NCBI GenBank assembly: GCA_034659855.1
Contig: JAYEIA010000175.1
Span: 1-30,945 of the forward strand
Length of the DNA stretch: 30,945 bases
Source: JAYEIA01 sp034659855
GTDB taxonomy: Bacteria; Bacteroidota; Bacteroidia; Bacteroidales; JAADGE01
Reading direction: 5' to 3'
In this document: positions 24,751-30,945 of the stretch, piece after piece
Layout of the letters: each line of letters opens with the position of its first letter
Numbering within the stretch: position 1 is the first letter of the stretch
The notes under the pieces: generated by a model
What the model was told of the DNA's origin: nothing
Database searches by the model: none
What the model saw: the letters and a program-made list of their open reading frames with translations, nothing else
Position numbers and translations under genes: made by a program

Positions 24751-25053
24751 ATGAATATTACAAAAAAAATTGATGAATTAAGAAAAGAGAAAGGATGGTC
24801 GGTTGCTGAACTTTCCAGAAAATGCAATATCCCGACAGTAAGTTTACGTGTGATGTTGAACAGAGATAACCCGAATAATTATAATGTGAAAGCGCTGATA
24901 AAAATAGCAGAGACCTTGGATACAAGCGTTTCTTATCTCACTTCAGAAAATAAAAATGATATACCTACACTATCTGAACAACAGCAAGATTCTGTAACTG
25001 AGGCTGTAGCAAAGGTGGTCAAGGGTGTTTTGTCCGGCAAGCGCAATTTGTGA
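24751..25053 (+). CDS. XRE/Cro-type helix-turn-helix regulator
   Basis: The 100-residue protein begins MNITKKIDELRKEKGWSV and has the XRE helix-turn-helix: WSVAELSRKCNIPTVSLRVMLNR, then ALIKIAETLDTSVSYLTSE, which is the usual helix 4-5 pattern. A short tail (SEQQQDSVTEAVAKVVKGVL) may dimerise. An ATG at 24715 would add MAIRFYEHEVNC, which is not part of the domain; 24751 is preferred but the longer start cannot be excluded. Targets are unknown. It is separated from the next gene by 390 bases, so cotranscription with the unknown pair is not evident. Confidence 0.8.
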   Translation: MNITKKIDELRKEKGWSVAELSRKCNIPTVSLRVMLNRDNPNNYNVKALIKIAETLDTSVSYLTSENKNDIPTLSEQQQDSVTEAVAKVVKGVLSGKRNL

Positions 25054-25086
25054 TTTTCGGAAGTTATTTGCCCTATAGAATAGTAT

Positions 25087-25109
25087 AATAAGCTTTTAAA
25101 AGGCTTATT
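25087..25109 (+). terminator. Hairpin downstream of the HTH gene
   Basis: AATAAGC pairs with GCTTATT and TTTT with AAAA, with one bulged base. A clear U run is lacking (CTGTTGTGTG follows), so termination is only possible. Confidence 0.35.
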
Positions 25110-25172
25110 CTGTTGTGTGTAATTGCAAAAACTAAAAGAAAATTAAAAAAGAAATTGTAAAACTTGACAGTA

Positions 25173-25403
25173 CAGACTTCGTCTGTTTTATATAAAAAAA
25201 TGGACATTGTGTATAATTGAAAATGCCTGAATATCAGACAAATAAGTTTTAAAACAGATTTACATCTATCGTTATCTGCCTTATTATTAGCTGTTTAAGT
25301 TTTTGCAAATAATACCTATATCCAATTATATCGCAAAATCATATAGCAGCCTTTTATATTAAAGGAGTATAGCTATCTAAAATATTAAAACAGACGAAGT
25401 CTG
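25173..25403. repeat. Perfect 18-bp inverted repeats bounding a 231-bp noncoding segment
   Basis: CAGACTTCGTCTGTTTTA at 25173-25190 is exactly complementary to 25386-25403. Each arm also contains its own small hairpin (CAGAC, three bases, GTCTG). The interior is AT-rich with no coding capacity. The segment fills most of the 390-base gap between the HTH gene and the unknown pair. It could be a MITE-like unit or a regulatory hairpin pair; no target duplication is obvious. Confidence 0.65.
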
Positions 25404-25443
25404 CAGTAATGTATTTAAGAAAGTAAAATTTAAATTAAGTATT

Positions 25444-25677
25444 ATGGCAACAACAATCCCGGAAAAAAGTAGAGCGGAGTGGAAAAAAATAATAACCGGC
25501 GAAATAGAGCATAATTATAGAAATTATGTTCTGCAAACAAAAATCCACCAAATGCGTAAAGATGTAAGTAAGAATAAAATATCAATAGACAATGCTATTG
25601 ATGACTTATACGAACTTTGTTTTAAATATGCATTAGCAGTTCAAATTGATTTCAGACAAATATTTAAAACATGGTAG
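25444..25677 (+). CDS. Small protein of unknown function, first of a coupled pair
   Basis: The 77-residue product (MATTIPEKSRAEWKKIITGE...) is not recognised. It is predicted mostly helical and charged, without signal peptide or membrane segment, and ends in VQIDFRQIFKTW. The frame overlaps the next gene by 7 bases (the ATG at 25671 lies just before its TAG), implying translational coupling and a joint function. No promoter consensus was found in the 40 bases between the inverted repeat and the start. Confidence 0.7.
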   Translation: MATTIPEKSRAEWKKIITGEIEHNYRNYVLQTKIHQMRKDVSKNKISIDNAIDDLYELCFKYALAVQIDFRQIFKTW

Positions 25678-26666
25678 CAATGAAAAGAAAATTATACACA
25701 AAACAGGAAGTAATTAAGTTTATTTCAGAAGGAAAGAAAATGGTATTATCAGCAAGTGAAAAGATGCTCGACGTATTACCGAAAGGAAATTGGATAGGTG
25801 GAACTTCACCCTATTTTATGGATACAGATGTAGGAAAGTTCACCGAAGAAAAAATATTTGTAGATGACTTAACACATATTGCAACTGATTTTAAAATTGA
25901 AAAATACGATAAGGATAATATTAAAAATATTGCAATAAATTCTTTCAAAAATGGATTTACAGTATTGATAATTCCGGGAGAAAGCGATACTCATTTTGAA
26001 TTTGGTGTAAATTCAATGACTTATGATAAAATTTTTAATAACCCGGTAGTCGGTTTTATTGCAGGTTTCGATTTGGATAGAATTGGAGAGTTAAGTCCAA
26101 AAGTTTACAATGGTCAGGAAAATGAAAAAATTTTAAATGATGGTGTAGCAATCCATATAAAACTACCTGATAACAAAGTAGCAAGAGCAGAAATACTGAA
26201 CCTTGATACAATTAATAGAAACTCACCGGAAATTAAATTCCCGACAACATCATTTACCCAATCGGAATGTACTATAAACGGAGACAAAGCTAATATCACT
26301 GATTATTTAAGCAAAATAGAATATAAAGAAGGGCTTCCGATTATTGCAGATTACAACGGTGCTTTAATAAACAGGGATATAAAAGTTATTGACAAAAAGA
26401 AAAAAGAGGTTACTTTTTTCTCACCTGTTTTTCACGATGAAATTTATTACTTAGCAAATGTGATTGATAATTATCACGAATTATTTGGGAAAAAATTAAA
26501 AACAGAGAGCTTAAATATCCCCTATAGTGTTATTTGTGTTTCATATTATTTACTTGGCAACTTAGAAAATAAAAAAATACAAGCCGAAGGAGTATTTGCA
26601 TTTGGTGAAATAGCATTTCAATTATTAAATCAGACGCTTGTATTTTTAGAAATTGACGAAGTTTAA
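25671..26666 (+). CDS. Uncharacterised cytosolic protein, possibly DUF6976 family
   Basis: The 331-residue protein contains LPKGNWIGGTSPYFM (about 40-54) and, later, PIIADYNGALIN and VTFFSPVFHDEIYYLA. This layout recalls a family of uncharacterised proteins with a WIGGTxPYFM motif, for which the label DUF6976 comes to mind; this was not checked. No signal peptide, membrane helix or known catalytic motif is visible. The alternative start ATG at 25680 (MKRKLYTKQEV) lies two bases after the upstream stop and is equally plausible. Compositionally it is AT-rich like its partner. Its role is unknown; the pairing with the 77-residue protein is the best clue. Confidence 0.75.
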   Translation: MVAMKRKLYTKQEVIKFISEGKKMVLSASEKMLDVLPKGNWIGGTSPYFMDTDVGKFTEEKIFVDDLTHIATDFKIEKYDKDNIKNIAINSFKNGFTVLIIPGESDTHFEFGVNSMTYDKIFNNPVVGFIAGFDLDRIGELSPKVYNGQENEKILNDGVAIHIKLPDNKVARAEILNLDTINRNSPEIKFPTTSFTQSECTINGDKANITDYLSKIEYKEGLPIIADYNGALINRDIKVIDKKKKEVTFFSPVFHDEIYYLANVIDNYHELFGKKLKTESLNIPYSVICVSYYLLGNLENKKIQAEGVFAFGEIAFQLLNQTLVFLEIDEV

Positions 26667-26841
26667 AAAAATAAGCTAATATTTTAAATCGCTTACTATA
26701 TATTAGATTTATATTTTTGTATATGCAGGATTAATAATGATTAAGCGAAACGAATAGATTTAAAAATGTCCATATCATTGGGCTTGGTGCAAGCGGTTTG
26801 GGGCTTTTTTGTAAACTCTTAATTGTTTGCTTCCCTCTTGC

Positions 26842-27001
26842 TTAGGAATTGTAAGTAAATAAGTGTTTCATTTACTAAATTAGTTTTTCTTTTTAAAATT
26901 CAAAAAAAGTCAGTAATAGCGGGCTATTTCAGACCTTTTTTGAGGCATTAAAAAGGAAAACTAATGACGAAAATGGAGCAGTAATTTATTTACAAATTCT
27001 T
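26842..27001. repeat. 160-bp near-palindromic hairpin element upstream of the cold-shock gene
   Basis: The sequence is an imperfect palindrome centred at 26921/26922. Innermost AATAGC and GCTATT pair perfectly; TCAAAAAAAGTC faces GACCTTTTTTGA; ATTAGTTTTTCTTTTT faces AAAAAGGAAAACTAAT; the outer TTAGGAATTGTAA faces TTACAAATTCTTAA. It has no coding capacity. It occupies most of the gap 26667-27080, whose first part holds only a T-rich stretch near 26810. It looks like a mobile hairpin repeat rather than a simple terminator, because the arms are about 78 bases long. Confidence 0.65.
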
Positions 27002-27044
27002 AATAATAAGTCGCAGTTTTTATATTTATACAAAATATTGTTTG

Positions 27045-27052
27045 TATATTTG
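27045..27052 (+). promoter_or_regulatory. Predicted -7 element for the cold-shock gene
   Basis: TATATTTG matches TAnnTTTG 28 bases before the start codon at 27081. The leader would be only about 20 bases, much shorter than the long thermosensing leader of E. coli cspA. Confidence 0.55.
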
Positions 27053-27080
27053 TTTTGCAAAATTTAAACAATTATTGACG

Positions 27081-27284
27081 ATGAAAGGACGAGTAAAATG
27101 GTTTGATGCTTCTAAAGGGTTTGGGTTTATTCATACTGAAGACGGTTATGATATATTTGTACATTATACCGGAATAAATGATAGGGACACCCAAAGTTTG
27201 GAAGAAGGAGAAGAGGTTGAGTTTGAAGTGAAAGACGGAAGAAGAGGTCCGCATGCCATAAATGTAAATACGGAATCGGCATAG
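27081..27284 (+). CDS. Cold-shock domain protein
   Basis: The 67-residue product (MKGRVKWFDASKGFGFIHTE...) is a single cold-shock domain with RNP1 KGFGFI and RNP2 DIFVHY, as in CspA-type RNA/ssDNA chaperones. Its length is typical (65-70). An ATG at 27042 would add 13 residues outside the domain and lies upstream of the -7 box, so it is rejected. It converges on the DUF4924 gene with only 13 bases between stop codons and no clear terminator. Confidence 0.93.
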   Translation: MKGRVKWFDASKGFGFIHTEDGYDIFVHYTGINDRDTQSLEEGEEVEFEVKDGRRGPHAINVNTESA

Positions 27285-27297
27285 AGCCTCCCGCCTA

Positions 27298-27843
27298 TTA
27301 AATATACTTTGCCGGGTTCTTTTCTCTTTCTTTATATTTTTGGGAGAGCAAAGCCATAAGCGAAGAAAAAGATTTGACGGCAAGCGTGGTTCCTTCAGAA
27401 ACTTCTTTGTTGCTCAGGCGAAGAAGTAAAACCGCATAAAGTCCATGCATACAAACGTCAATCTCATTTATACTTTTGTTTTGCATTTTCTTTTCAAGAG
27501 ATTGAATGTGAGGCAAGGCTTCTGTATATCTTTTCTGATATTGTGTTTCCGCAGGCATGTCCAACAGCCTCAAGTGGAGATCGTATAAATCAATAATGAT
27601 ATTTTTAATGATTTGCAGATGCCCGGTTTTTTGAATTCCTTCTGCATCCATCATTTGCATCAAATCGGCATACCATTTTCGAATATCTACTTTTGCTGAG
27701 GGAGAAACATCATATTTACTGATTATTATATCTTCAATTTCATGTTTATCAAACCCCAATGACCTAATTTGGTCTTCGGTTTGCCACATATAAAGGATAT
27801 ATTCTGCTATATTCTCTTTCCGCTTCTGTTGTGATATTATCAT
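27298..27843 (-). CDS. DUF4924 family protein
   Basis: The 181-residue protein starts MIISQQKRKENIAEYILYMWQTEDQIRS, the conserved opening of DUF4924, and continues as an all-helical cytosolic protein without known catalytic residues (ADLMQMMDAEGIQKTGHLQIIKNII, LRLSNKEVSEGT). The family is essentially restricted to Bacteroidota and has no established function. An ATG at 27873 would add 10 unrelated residues and is not preferred. The hairpin at 27880-27917 separates it from sucD upstream. Confidence 0.82.
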   Translation of the reverse strand: MIISQQKRKENIAEYILYMWQTEDQIRSLGFDKHEIEDIIISKYDVSPSAKVDIRKWYADLMQMMDAEGIQKTGHLQIIKNIIIDLYDLHLRLLDMPAETQYQKRYTEALPHIQSLEKKMQNKSINEIDVCMHGLYAVLLLRLSNKEVSEGTTLAVKSFSSLMALLSQKYKEREKNPAKYI

Positions 27844-27879
27844 ATTCGCTTTATTCTGATATTTGAGGTGCAAATTAAC

Positions 27880-27917
27880 AAAAAAAGTTTTCCCTGTGAA
27901 AAGAAAACTTTTTTTTT
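27880..27917. terminator. Bidirectional terminator downstream of sucD
   Basis: AAAAAAAGTTTTC (27880-27892) pairs with GAAAACTTTTTTT (27903-27915) around a 10-base loop. Read on the minus strand it is a GTTTTC/GAAAAC stem followed by a U run, about 190 bases after sucD and just before DUF4924. Confidence 0.6.
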
Positions 27918-27926
27918 AATAGTTAG

Positions 27927-28075
27927 ATGAGTTCAGTATAAAAAGTATAAAGTTTTAAAGTTAAAAGTGTTATTTGTCTAATATTCAAATAGTTATTAAA
28001 ATATATTAATTTTATCTAATTCATTGAATATCAAGTAATTAACTTTACAGACTTTTAACTTTTAACCTTTTTAAA
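27927..28075. repeat. Dispersed AAGTT-rich intergenic repeat, copy 2, with inverted counterpart
   Basis: ATGAGTTCAGTATAAAAAGT at 27927-27946 and the following AAAGTT units resemble 16939-16990. At the other end (28040-28075) ACTTTTAACTTTTAACC is the same type of unit in reverse orientation, so the gap between DUF4924 and sucD is bounded by weak inverted low-complexity repeats. Confidence 0.5.
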
Positions 28076-28109
28076 CTACACTCTTAGATAGAATGCGTTA
28101 CGAATTTTT

Positions 28110-28979
28110 TTATCCGAGTAGTTCTTTCATCTTGAGTCCAATATGAGCCGGAGAATCAACGACATGAACACCCGAGTCTCGCAAAATTTGTTTTTTAGCT
28201 TGTGCCGTATCGGCTTTGCCGCCCACAATGGCTCCGGCATGTCCCATCCTTTTTCCTTTGGGAGCCGTTTCACCGGCAATAAAAGCAACAACCGGTTTGG
28301 TCCCGTTTTCTTTAATCCATTCAGCTGCTTCGGCTTCCATATTTCCTCCAATTTCGCCGATAAGTACAATGCCTTCAGTTTCAGAGTCGGCTTCAAATAA
28401 TTTTACGGCATCCAGAGTTGAGGTTCCGATTATGGGGTCGCCGCCAATACCAATTGCGGTTGTTTGTCCCAGACCTTGTTTTGTGATTTGGTCAACAGCC
28501 TCATAAGTTAAAGTTCCGGATTTTGAAACAATTCCGACTTTGCCTTTTTCAAAAATAAAGCCGGGCATGATTCCGATTTTTGCTTCTTCGGCTGTGATTA
28601 TTCCCGGGCAGTTGGGGCCGATTAGAGTGGTGTCTTTATCAGACAAATAGTCTTTTACGGTAATCATATCCGATGTGGGGATACCTTCTGTAATAGCCAC
28701 AATTACTTTGATACCGGCTTCAGCAGCTTCCATGATAGCGTCGGCTGCAAATGCCGGCGGAACAAAAATTATTGAAACATCAGCTCCGGTTTCTTTTACA
28801 GCATCAGATACTGAGTTAAATATGGGTTTGTCCAAACGGTATTGTCCGCCTTTGCCGGGAGTTACTCCGCCGACGACACTTGTTCCGTACTCAATCATTT
28901 GTTTGGCATGAAATGTGCCTTCACTTCCTGTGAAACCTTGTACAATTACCTTTGAATCTTTATTTACCAGAACGCTCAT
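28110..28979 (-). CDS. sucD: Succinyl-CoA synthetase (ADP/GDP-forming) alpha subunit
   Basis: The 289-residue protein starts MSVLVNKDSKVIVQGFTGSEGTFH, with the CoA-binding Rossmann fold, and includes GGVTPGKGGQ, IGPNCPGIITAEEAKIGIMPG (about 121-141), GKVGIVSKSGTLTYEAV and the phosphohistidine segment RMGHAGAIVGG with His247. It forms the alpha/beta enzyme that makes ATP or GTP from succinyl-CoA. The beta subunit gene sucC is not adjacent: upstream is the divergent mnmE, downstream is DUF4924. It has a full-consensus promoter. Confidence 0.97.
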   Translation of the reverse strand: MSVLVNKDSKVIVQGFTGSEGTFHAKQMIEYGTSVVGGVTPGKGGQYRLDKPIFNSVSDAVKETGADVSIIFVPPAFAADAIMEAAEAGIKVIVAITEGIPTSDMITVKDYLSDKDTTLIGPNCPGIITAEEAKIGIMPGFIFEKGKVGIVSKSGTLTYEAVDQITKQGLGQTTAIGIGGDPIIGTSTLDAVKLFEADSETEGIVLIGEIGGNMEAEAAEWIKENGTKPVVAFIAGETAPKGKRMGHAGAIVGGKADTAQAKKQILRDSGVHVVDSPAHIGLKMKELLG

Positions 28980-29011
28980 TATATTTTAAATTTTTGTGAG
29001 TTAATTTTTCC

Positions 29012-29042
29012 CAAAAGTAGTTTTTTTCTTACAGCTGACAAA
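29012..29042 (-). promoter_or_regulatory. Consensus promoter of sucD
   Basis: On the minus strand TTTG (29042-29039), 19 bases, then TACTTTTG (29019-29012), a full -33/-7 match. The start codon is 33 bases downstream. The remaining part of the gap 28980-29314 up to the mnmE promoter is AT-rich with nothing else recognised. Confidence 0.75.
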
Positions 29043-29290
29043 AAATTTATTATCCGGATAGGTTCATAAGATTGTTTCTGAACTGCTTTTAAGCACCATA
29101 TTCTTTGATATGCATAAAACTTAAATCAAGCGATTATCTGCTTCGATAAGCCCCAATCTGTTGAGTTAAAAAGATTTATAAAAAAAAAGACTTAAAGACC
29201 AAAGTTTTTTTATTCTTTTATAAACTTTATTATTCTTAATATATCGGCACTTCTCTTTGCACATAATCACTCAATTTAGGTAAAATATCT

Positions 29291-29298
29291 TACATTTG
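29291..29298 (+). promoter_or_regulatory. Predicted -7 element for mnmE
   Basis: TACATTTG matches TAnnTTTG 16 bases before the start codon at 29315; the leader would be about 10 bases. The -33 position shows TTTAG rather than TTTG. Confidence 0.5.
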
Positions 29299-29314
29299 GT
29301 GCAAAATATAAATA

Positions 29315-30694
29315 ATGATTGACAATAATACTATATGTGCTTTGGCTACGGCTCCCGGCAATGGGGCAATAGCTGTGATACGAGTTTCCGGGAGCGATGC
29401 TTTTTCTGTGACCGAAAAGATATTCTTTCCGGTAGATAAAAAAAAGAAACTCTCTGAACAGGAGGGCAATACAATACATTTCGGTACTATAAAAGATAAG
29501 AATACAATAATTGACGAAGTTTTGGTTTCCGTATTCAAAGCTCCGTATTCGTACACCGGAGAGCATTCAGTTGAAATATCTTGCCATGGTTCACTATTTA
29601 TACAAAAGAAGATTCTTGAATTGCTGGTAAAAAACGGTGCCCGACAAGCCGGGCCCGGGGAATACACGCAACGGGCTTATCTCAATGGAAAATTGGACTT
29701 ATCTCAGGCCGAGGCGGTAGCAGATTTAATTGCTTCGGAATCGGCGGCGGCTCATAAAGTTGCCGTTCAACAACTCCGGGGTGGTTTTTCAACCGAGTTA
29801 AGTGAATTACGGGAACAATTGTTGAATTTTATTTCGCTAATTGAATTAGAGTTAGATTTTGACGAAGAAGATGTGGAATTTGCCGACAGACAGCATTTGA
29901 GTCAGTTGATACAATCTGTCTACAAGCATATTAAACGATTAGCTGATTCCTTTGAGTTGGGAAATGCCGTAAAGCACGGAATTCCTGTGGCCATAGTAGG
30001 AGAGCCGAATGTAGGAAAATCTACTTTGCTCAATGCTGTACTGAAAGAGGACAAAGCCATAGTTTCCGAAATAGCCGGCACAACAAGAGATGCTGTTGAG
30101 GATGTTATTTCTATCGAGGGAATTTTGTATCGTTTTATTGACACGGCCGGAATTCGCCAAACCAATGATACCATTGAGAAGCTGGGTATTAAACGCACCA
30201 TGGAAAAAATGAAACGGGCAGACTTGGTCTTGCTTTTATTGGATGCTTCAAATCCTCGTCCCGAAGAGCGAATAGCGGAAATAAAATCTCTAATTACGGA
30301 TCAAAAACTGATTATCGTTTTCAATAAGATTGATAATACGGAAGTCTTTACCTTTCCGGCGGCTAATGTTTTGGAGGGAATCCCGCATATGACGGTCTCG
30401 GCAAAGTACAAAAAGAATATAACCGAACTGACTCAATTACTGTCAAATACAGTGAATCTGTCCAAAGAGCAATTGGAGGGTACCGTGGTTACTAATGTTC
30501 GTCATCTGGAGGCACTTAACAAAGCAAAGGAAGCCTGCGAAAGGGTAGAGCAAGGATTACAAATGAACATACCGGGAGATTTATTGTCGCAAGACATTCA
30601 CGATATTATGGACAGCATTGGGTCTATTACCGGTACATTTTCTGCCGATGAGGTTTTGGGCAATATTTTTAAAAACTTCTGTATCGGCAAATAA
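29315..30694 (+). CDS. mnmE: tRNA uridine-5-carboxymethylaminomethyl modification GTPase
   Basis: The 459-residue protein acts with MnmG to modify U34 of certain tRNAs. It has the N-terminal formyl-THF binding domain (ICALATAPGNGAIAVIRVSGSDAF; YSYTGEHSVEISCHGS), the helical domain, and an inserted G domain: P-loop GEPNVGKS (229-236), AGTTRDAVED switch I, DTAG switch II and NKID. It ends with the family's C-terminal CIGK (Cys456), which is intact. Length is normal. Three tRNA-modification genes (trmB, miaA, mnmE) occur in this window but in separate operons. Confidence 0.97.
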   Translation: MIDNNTICALATAPGNGAIAVIRVSGSDAFSVTEKIFFPVDKKKKLSEQEGNTIHFGTIKDKNTIIDEVLVSVFKAPYSYTGEHSVEISCHGSLFIQKKILELLVKNGARQAGPGEYTQRAYLNGKLDLSQAEAVADLIASESAAAHKVAVQQLRGGFSTELSELREQLLNFISLIELELDFDEEDVEFADRQHLSQLIQSVYKHIKRLADSFELGNAVKHGIPVAIVGEPNVGKSTLLNAVLKEDKAIVSEIAGTTRDAVEDVISIEGILYRFIDTAGIRQTNDTIEKLGIKRTMEKMKRADLVLLLLDASNPRPEERIAEIKSLITDQKLIIVFNKIDNTEVFTFPAANVLEGIPHMTVSAKYKKNITELTQLLSNTVNLSKEQLEGTVVTNVRHLEALNKAKEACERVEQGLQMNIPGDLLSQDIHDIMDSIGSITGTFSADEVLGNIFKNFCIGK

Positions 30695-30820
30695 CTGCCG
30701 AAAATAAGTTTATACTGTAAACCAAGAGAATTATTGAATAACGAAGCAACAGTTCGTAAATTATTGCTTAATTTTATAGAACGTAGAGCAGTCAAACAGA
30801 CAATAAAAGCCAAAAAGTAA

Positions 30821-30945
30821 TATGAAGAACAGCACTATAAAATAGATGCTCCTGACCCCATTGAAGCAATAAAGTTTAGAATGGAACAAGAAGGCTTAAA
30901 ACAAAAAGACTTAGTTGAAATTCTTGGAAGTAAATCAAGAGTCTC
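30821..30945 (+). pseudogene. HigA-like antitoxin remnant, N-terminus missing, cut by window edge
   Basis: The frame reads YEEQHYKIDAPDPIEAIKFR, then MEQEGLKQKDLVEILGSKSR, the highly characteristic centre of HigA-type XRE antitoxins (YxIxxPDPIEAIKFRMEQ...LGSKSRVSE). A TAA at 30818-30820 lies directly in frame before it, and the first in-frame ATG is at 30881, inside the conserved motif, so the usual N-terminal 50 or so residues are absent. The stretch between mnmE and this stop (30695-30817) is open in the same frame but does not resemble the HigA N-terminus. No higB toxin precedes it. The C-terminal half lies outside the window. Confidence 0.6.

Noticed and set aside
27042..27080. Longer start for the cold-shock protein at 27042
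   Set aside because: The extension lies upstream of the -7 element and is not part of the cold-shock domain.

Overview
The window looks like a chromosomal segment from a member of the Bacteroidota, probably a Bacteroidales/Marinilabiliales-type free-living or host-associated bacterium. The evidence is indirect but consistent: many upstream regions carry the Bacteroidota -7 promoter element TAnnTTTG (several with TTTG about 19 bases upstream), start codons lack purine-rich ribosome binding sites, one secreted protease ends in a type IX secretion (Por) sorting domain, and DUF4924 and the fused DAHP synthase/chorismate mutase are typical of this phylum. No rRNA, tRNA, CRISPR array or complete insertion sequence was seen.

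Layout. Positions 1-4868, minus strand: glutamate dehydrogenase (cut by the window edge), a nitronate monooxygenase-like flavoprotein and aconitase. 4869-7838, plus strand: a repeat-rich stretch with a DUF554 membrane protein, a membrane-anchored coiled-coil protein and a broken YciI-like gene; small inverted-repeat (MITE-like) elements sit in front of the first two genes, one nested in another. 8066-11360: two convergent exported peptidases (C1A papain-like with a type IX sorting tail; C69 dipeptidase) separated by a strong terminator. 11542-14672: an AT-rich two-gene glycosyltransferase cassette bracketed by 256-bp direct repeats, the second of which is the promoter/leader of the monomeric isocitrate dehydrogenase gene (14708-16939). 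17179-21324, minus strand: a compact run trmB, LuxC-like reductase, miaA, NUDIX hydrolase, glycosyltransferase, with three overlapping junctions. 21442-22836: an AAA/DUF4143 ATPase gene bracketed on both sides by pairs of dyads at an identical 32-bp pitch. 22844-24520: divergent tag and DAHP synthase/chorismate mutase genes. 24751-27284: a small HTH regulator, an unknown 77-aa/331-aa gene pair and a cold-shock protein, with two more inverted-repeat structures. 27298-30694: DUF4924, sucD and mnmE, then a truncated HigA-like antitoxin remnant at the edge.

How the genes fit together. Four enzymes around 2-oxoglutarate (aconitase, isocitrate dehydrogenase, succinyl-CoA synthetase alpha, glutamate dehydrogenase) lie within 30 kb, each apparently with its own promoter. 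Three tRNA-modification genes (trmB, miaA, mnmE) are also present. The rest is accessory: surface glycosylation, exported proteolysis and several small repeat elements.

The most unusual features are the ATPase gene with its four matched dyads, the nested MITE-like elements, the repeat-bracketed glycosyltransferase cassette, the uncharacterised 77-aa/331-aa pair, and a YciI-like gene apparently broken by two nonsense codons. All calls are from reading the sequence; no database search was run.
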